Assembly (NCBI GenBank): GCA_033065855.1
Contig: JAVXUO010002322.1
Location: 570,501 to 634,500, forward strand
DNA from: Escallonia rubra
Taxonomy: Eukaryota; Streptophyta; Magnoliopsida; Escalloniales; Escalloniaceae
Length of the DNA stretch: 64,000 bases
Direction of reading: 5' to 3'
A program made the translations under genes and the position numbers. The notes under the pieces are model-generated. The model saw only the letters and a list, made by a program, of their open reading frames with translations, searched no databases and had not been told where the DNA came from. This document shows positions 59,067 to 64,000 of the stretch, piece by piece (position 1 is the stretch's first letter; every line of letters starts with the position of its first letter).

Positions 59067-61148
59067 AATGGTATCAAGAGCATTCTAGGTTTATTTTTTG
59101 GGCAAAAATGAAATCAATTTGAGAAGATAAATATGTTAAACAGCACGACCATGAAGTATGCTTGTGAACAATTCGATAAGAAGATGAATTTTGGCATATG
59201 GCAGAGCACTGTGAAGGATTAGAGCAGTGCGATAGGGGATGCCGAAGCACGCATGAGGAGCGAGCTCGAGGCACTTGGAGAGTGCTTGCAGCCAACTGTC
59301 GCAAGTCAGGTGGAGCCAATCTTCAATAGATTAGATGACTTGGAGGTAGACAGTGGATTAACTGTGCTAGAGAGGAAAGTCGATGTGTTCGCAAAGGAGC
59401 TAGATGACTTGATCAAGGATAAGGTCGCCCATTTCACCAAGTGGGAGGTGCAATAGCACAAGGACCTCAAGGGGAAAGTCGTGGAGCTCTAAGAGGAACT
59501 AGTTGCTTGTAAGAGGGAGCTTACAAGAGCTACGAGGTAGGGGTGTATTGCGATGCAACCAAGGCGAAAGAAAATGCAGGAGCCGAGATCGTACGATGGA
59601 GCGAGAGAGGCAAGGCAGGGGTGTATCGCTGTGCAGCCAAGACGAAAGAAAATGCCAGAGCCGAGATCGTACAATGGAGCAAGAAAGGCGAGGCAGGTGG
59701 ATAACTTCTTTTGGCATTTAAAGTGGTACTTTGAAGCCCTCGACATCGACGAGGAGGAGGAGAAGGTACATACGACGGGCATGTACTTTACGGTCAAAAC
59801 GTGGGAGAAGTTCAAGCGTGAACTACAAAGGCGGTTCTATCCAGATAGCGTCGATGATAAACCTTCGACGGCTGTGGCAAAAAGGAAGCATCCGCGAATA
59901 TGTGAAGGAGTACTCGGCTTTGATGCTCAAAATACATGAGATGTCTGAGAGGCAGGGACTATGCTTCTTCGTTGACGGGTTGCAGCAGTGGGTTGCCACA
60001 GAATTACGGTGAAGGGAACCTCACGACTTGGCTTCCGCCATGGCGATTGTCGAGAGGTTGGAAGACTTTCAGCAAGGTGAGAGGCCGAGATCTCCAAGGC
60101 GCGAGCGTGCCAAAGATGGGGGAGACGGTAGGTCGAAGAGTGGCTCGCCTAAGGCAACCGATGATGAGCGGAGTAGGGACGAGGTACGTCGTCGCCATCA
60201 TAAAGGGGAAAAGAAGCACGAGGGAAGTCGTAAGCGGGGTGACTCTCGTGACCACAAGGCTCATGTGGGGCCTAGAAGATGATGCTTCTACTGTGCAGGT
60301 CTGTATTATGGTAAGGATTGCCCGCACAAAGGAAAGATGATTGCATTCCTCGAGAAACTCAAAGGCAGCTAGAGGGATTCCAGCAGCGACGGGGAGGCAC
60401 GCATGGGGGCATTGCAGATGGTCAATGCATTCGTGCAGAAGTCAAAGGAAGAATCTGCCAAGGGAAAGAAGAGCAAGAAGAGACGGGGCTTACTCTACAC
60501 AATGGTGGACGTTGCCGGGACGAATCGAGAACCACTTGTGAATACCGGGGGCTACCCACAACTTCATGAATCCAAGGAATGTTGCTGAGTGGCTTCGGCT
60601 AAAACCAGCTAAGGACGGAAGTTGGTTTACGGCTGTGAATGCCGAGGAGCGACCGACGAAAGAAGTCGTCAAGAACGTTGATTTGAGGATCGACGGATGG
60701 ACAAGGAAGGCTGACTTCAACAACATCGACATGGATGAGCTTGGGGTGGTGCTTGGGATGGACTTCATGGAGAAGTCGAGCGCTACGCTCAATCCATATT
60801 GTGGGGTGATGATGATGGCAGAGTGGATGATCTCATTGGTGTCCAAGGATGGGACTGACGCATGTAAGGGGATTACAGTGTTACAGCTGGACAATGGATC
60901 GATGCTATGCTACGGTGAGCGGGAGATGGGGCTGAGGACCTACGCAGTTTATGTGCTCACGAAGATAGTAACGACAGATAAGTTCAAGCATTGCTTGAGC
61001 TTGATTCATCTTCTTTCTTGCTGAGTTCAAGGTGGAGTGCATCCCTGCCTTTAAGAGGGGATACAAGGTGGAGTACCTGAAGAAGGTACTGAAGGCATAT
61101 TACACTTTCCTTATGGAGTGGTTTGTTAATACAAGCCAAGGTAGATAT

Positions 61149-61475
61149 TGTTGATATATGTCTTGTATTTATATCCCACGTCGGTTACTCAAAGAAGGTT
61201 GCAACTTGGTCCTTAGAATATAAGATATCTTGTCCCATATTGGTTGGATAGAGAAGATTCCTTCTTATCTCTAGTAGAAGTAAGTTGTCTTGTATTGTGT
61301 TTAAGATCAAGAGAGAAGAGTTCTTCTTTGAGTAGGAAAATTAGTAATAGAAACACGTGAGGGAGTGTTGTAAATCTGACTTGTGCAAAGTAGATTTGAG
61401 TTCTCTCAGTTTTCTTGTATTCTCTTGTTTGGTTATTGTGTTCCATACATATTTATATAGAGCAATTTCGTAACA
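61149..61475 (+). repeat. 3' LTR of the small retroelement
   Basis: 327 bp, same orientation and ends as the 5' LTR. The outer five bases (gtatt on the left, gcatc on the right) agree only in part, so the target-site duplication is decayed or uncertain. Confidence 0.88.
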
Positions 61476-61970
61476 GCATCAATGGCGGTGGCAGTGAGGT
61501 GGTATAGTGATGGCAACAATGGTAATGGTGGAGGTTGTATCCAGATGTCAATTATGGTATGTTCGCGATAGTAGGTATGATGGCGGCAACAAAGATTGTG
61601 GTTGTGGTGATAACGGACATGTTAACCGTGACAGGCTTGATACAGTTGCACCGTGGCTTGGTAGTGAAAATGGGGGTGATGGTAGCATTGATGATAAAAG
61701 TGATGGCGTGGTGGTGAAGCAACGATTTCAATCCATTGCCGATAATAGTGATCGTGGTGGCAACATAACACTCTTAACAATGATTGTAACTGTGGTGGCG
61801 GTGATAATGTCATGTCGTGTGACGATAACAATAGTGAGCATTATGGTAGGTGTAACTGTTTGTGGGTATAGTAGTCTAATGATGATGTTAGTGACGGTAA
61901 CATGGCAATAGTGGTGACGGCGGCGATAGTTGTAAAGGTGGTGTGGCGTCGACAGTTGCAATGAAGACGA
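61476..61970. repeat. Degenerate GTG/GAT-rich simple sequence, right part
   Basis: This is a continuation of the tract at 58330-58739, separated by the LTR element. It has the same imperfect GGTGAT/GGTGGC character. Confidence 0.7.
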
Positions 61971-62256
61971 TATTTATGTGATCATTGGTTGTAAAGATTT
62001 AGAAAAAGGTAGGTAAATTATTAATGTTTGTAATTCAAGTGAATGCAAATCTTATAAAATCGGAATTTAATCTATAGAAACAAATTCAATTTAATCACAC
62101 GGCATTCAATTCCAAATCCCTTTTTTAATATTTCATGCACATGTGTTTAAAATAAAATTGTATCAATTTTGTAATTCCAAATACAGTGTTATTTAAAAGT
62201 AGAAAAGTACATTAGTGTCACCACAACCCATCACAACATGAACATAAGCTCCCTCA

Positions 62257-62540
62257 ATCCAATCCAAATTGGCTTCTTCCGGTCCAAATTGGCTTATTAG
62301 ATCAGCTATTTTTGAAGCTAGAAACTACCTTAATTACTTTGTTTGTTGGGATGTTGTATCTATCCCCAGGAATGCTAATTGTGCTGCCCATAATCTTGCA
62401 GCCAAGTCTTACTTTCTCAAGTGTTTTGACTTTGTTCCAGCTTCTTCCAGTCTTTTGGTTAATCTGGAAGAAGATGGGAACACTGCTGTAATCCCTGCTT
62501 TTTGAGTTATATAATTTCCTCTTTCAACCAAAAAAAAAAA
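62257..62540 (+). mobile_element. 5'-truncated LINE, RNase H end and poly-A tail
   Basis: An 11-bp direct repeat, aagctccctca, lies at 62246-62256 and 62539-62549. Between them a frame (62269-62505) encodes AIFEARNYLNYFVCWDVVSI, PRNANCAAHNLAAKSYF and a stop, the C-terminal RNase H-like part of plant L1-type LINEs. After about 25 bases of 3' UTR it ends in an A run. Truncation at the 5' end, the A tail and the target duplication fit target-primed insertion. Confidence 0.85.
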
Positions 62541-63009
62541 GCTCCCTCACGAGGTTTAGGAGAAGATGCATTTAGTCACAATTCTATGAGATTCCAATCA
62601 TTTCCACAACGGTCACCTTCAGAAGCAACCCTGACAAAAGCTTGTTACAAACTTAGCTCTAATTAGTTTAGGGTTATGAGCACTTTCCTGTTGATTTTGT
62701 TTTAAAATTAACTATTCTGCACCCAGATACGTATTCTTAGTCTCATAATATAAACATAAATGTTTCTCGGCCCAACGAATTTAATCTTGAGTTGGGGGAC
62801 TTCATCGTATTTGTGTTTTTTTTTTTTAACCATTTGACTTCTGTCAACTCCCTTAGAGAAATATAGTAACATTGACGCAAAAAAGATTTAAGATGAACAT
62901 TTATTGTTATAAAGCTACACTCAATAACTAACCTTTTAACGCGTGATGTTCAACAGAAAAGGAACTACTATTTTATGTTACTCGTAATGAATTATAGTAA
63001 TGCTAAAGT

Positions 63010-63215
63010 TGCTGCTATTTGTGTGCTATGGAAGAAAGCTGCAACTCCATTTATAGCAACAATTAATGATCGTTATTCTTTTAGTGATTTTTATTTAGTG
63101 ACGCTAAGAAAGTGCTATTAAGATTTGTTATTAAAAGCGTTAGTAAGATGTCATTACGTACTTTGAATTATTATTAATTATCATTGTGCATAGGAGTTGT
63201 AGTTATTTTATTACA
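63010..63215. mobile_element. Hairpin MITE family member
   Basis: The left arm (gctgcaactccatttatagc, aacaattaatgatcgttatt) pairs with the right arm (aattattattaattatcatt, gcataggagttgtagttatt). It shares 'tgatttttatttagtgacg' and 'aaaagcgttagtaagatgtc' with 300-440. Confidence 0.6.
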
Positions 63216-63279
63216 ACCAAAGTAGGAGCCAAATCTTTTCTATCAAATATTTAAGAAGCATGATCTCACTCTTAAATTC

Positions 63280-64000
63280 AATTAGGGTGTGTTTGATAAC
63301 GCATTAAAGTACTTAAAACTTAAAATCTTCAATAATTTTTAATTAGGTGCGTTTGATAACGCTTAATCTTGTAACACTTAAAAAAATTTAACCTACAAAA
63401 AATAGACCAAAATTTTGAATCATCTGGACTTACTTAACACTTACATATTAAGTGAGACACATTGTCCAAAATTTACTAAGCAAAATTTTACGCAAAACAA
63501 CAATTACTACCATGATGTTGTCATAATCAATTTGCTAGCAGCACTACCTCCACCACTTTAGAGTTACCAGCACAACCACTTCGTTTCTTTCTCCACCACT
63601 ACCTCAATTATCATGGCCTAATTGCACCTACACCACCACGACCACACAACCGTGGTCAACACCAACACTAACACCATCATCACCACGAGGACGCCGCCAA
63701 CTCGAGCATACAATCGCCGCCACCCTAGCACCACCTCCTGCGAGTCTGCCAAAACCATCTCCATATCCATCAAACTTCAGCTGCCACTTGTCGCAACCAC
63801 CACAATTTTCATCACCAAATCTTCACACCCCACTACCACACATTTTTCATCACCAAATCTTCACACACCACCATCAGCGGCACCTTTCCCCGCCGCCACC
63901 ACCACCTCCAATACTATCAACAAGATTTTGGCAGTAAAAATTATAGAATACACGCATATAACTCTGGTAAAATGAATAGATCTGTAAGATAGAATAATTT
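63280..64000. other. Repeat-like terminal stretch, CAC-rich
   Basis: Two nearby copies of 'gtgNgtttgataacgcNtta' (63286 and 63347) look like TIR ends of a MITE. From 63540 to 63930 the DNA is CAC/ACC-rich and degenerate, in the opposite sense to the GTG-rich tracts at 58330 and 61476. A frame at 63622-63975 reflects this composition. No gene is supported up to the window end. Confidence 0.5.

Larger units (their letters stand above)
58740..61475 (+). mobile_element. Small LTR retroelement with gag-like remnants only
   Basis: Two 327-bp LTRs (58740-59066 and 61149-61475) start tgttgatat and end taaca. A primer-binding site, tggtatcaagagc, resembling the initiator Met-tRNA complement, lies just inside the left LTR (59069). 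The 2.1-kb interior has gag-like sequence of Ty3/Gypsy type (about 59550-60300), a zinc-knuckle-like patch and a protease-like stretch near 60530, but no reverse transcriptase or integrase, so it belongs with TR-GAG/LARD-type non-autonomous elements. It is a broken fossil with several breaks in its gag region. By eye the LTRs differ at about 28 of 327 positions, roughly 8-9 percent, suggesting an insertion several million years ago. Confidence 0.85.

Noticed and set aside
58398-61961. Thr/His- or Val/Met-rich frames on both strands at 58398-58772 and 61507-61961
   Set aside because: They mirror the degenerate GTG/GAT simple-sequence tracts and have no independent coding evidence.
63622-63975. 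His/Thr-rich frame near the window end
   Set aside because: It reflects CAC/ACC-rich repeat composition; no motif or splice context supports a gene.
1-64000. CRISPR arrays, operons or prokaryotic-type signals
   Set aside because: The window is plant nuclear DNA; direct repeats present are microsatellites, minisatellites or transposon parts.

Overview
This is plant nuclear DNA. Every gene has short exons, GT-AG introns and AT-rich introns and spacers, and every recognisable product is closest in kind to dicot (Arabidopsis-type) proteins. The spacers are full of MULE, hAT and Harbinger-type elements, a LINE fragment and one small LTR element. I cannot name the species; a eudicot, probably with a moderately TE-rich genome, is the safe statement.

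Layout. 1.8-5.5 kb (+): MBD10/11-type methyl-CpG-binding-domain protein. 8.0-11.4 kb (+): GPI-anchored GH17 beta-1,3-glucanase. 11.4-37.2 kb: a tandem segmental duplication, unit A (11446-27712) and unit B (27723-37166), each carrying one complete LURP-one-related (LOR) gene on the minus strand. Unit A is swollen to 16.3 kb by later insertions; unit B is 9.4 kb. 39.4-40.6 kb (-): AHP6-type pseudo-histidine-phosphotransfer protein, with Asn in place of the phospho-accepting His. 40.6-48.4 kb: gene-poor. 48.4-50.5 kb (-): chloroplast FAD5/ADS-type acyl-lipid desaturase, head to head with 50.9-53.5 kb (+): PIFI, sharing a 397-bp spacer. 54.9-57.3 kb (-): PDCT/ROD1. 57.4-64.0 kb: repeats, including a 2.7-kb LTR element with gag-like remnants only and a 5'-truncated LINE.

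From memory, the gene order MBD11 - GH17 - LOR12 - ROD1 - PIFI - FAD5 is that of Arabidopsis At3g15790, 15800, 15810, 15820, 15840 and 15850. The window would then be a conserved microsyntenic block with local changes: LOR duplicated, AHP6 present, and PDCT on the far side of the FAD5/PIFI pair.

Functions that fit together: PDCT (ER) and the FAD5-like enzyme (plastid) both act in membrane-lipid desaturation, and FAD5-like and PIFI are both plastid proteins sharing a promoter region with I-box and ACGTGGC motifs. The most unusual DNA is a set of hyper-palindromic elements sitting in TA microsatellites (12.5-13.7 kb and 26.0-26.3 kb), which share short termini and nested self-complementary modules.

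All gene models were spliced by eye from reading-frame continuity, GT-AG sites and family recall. No alignment or database search was run.
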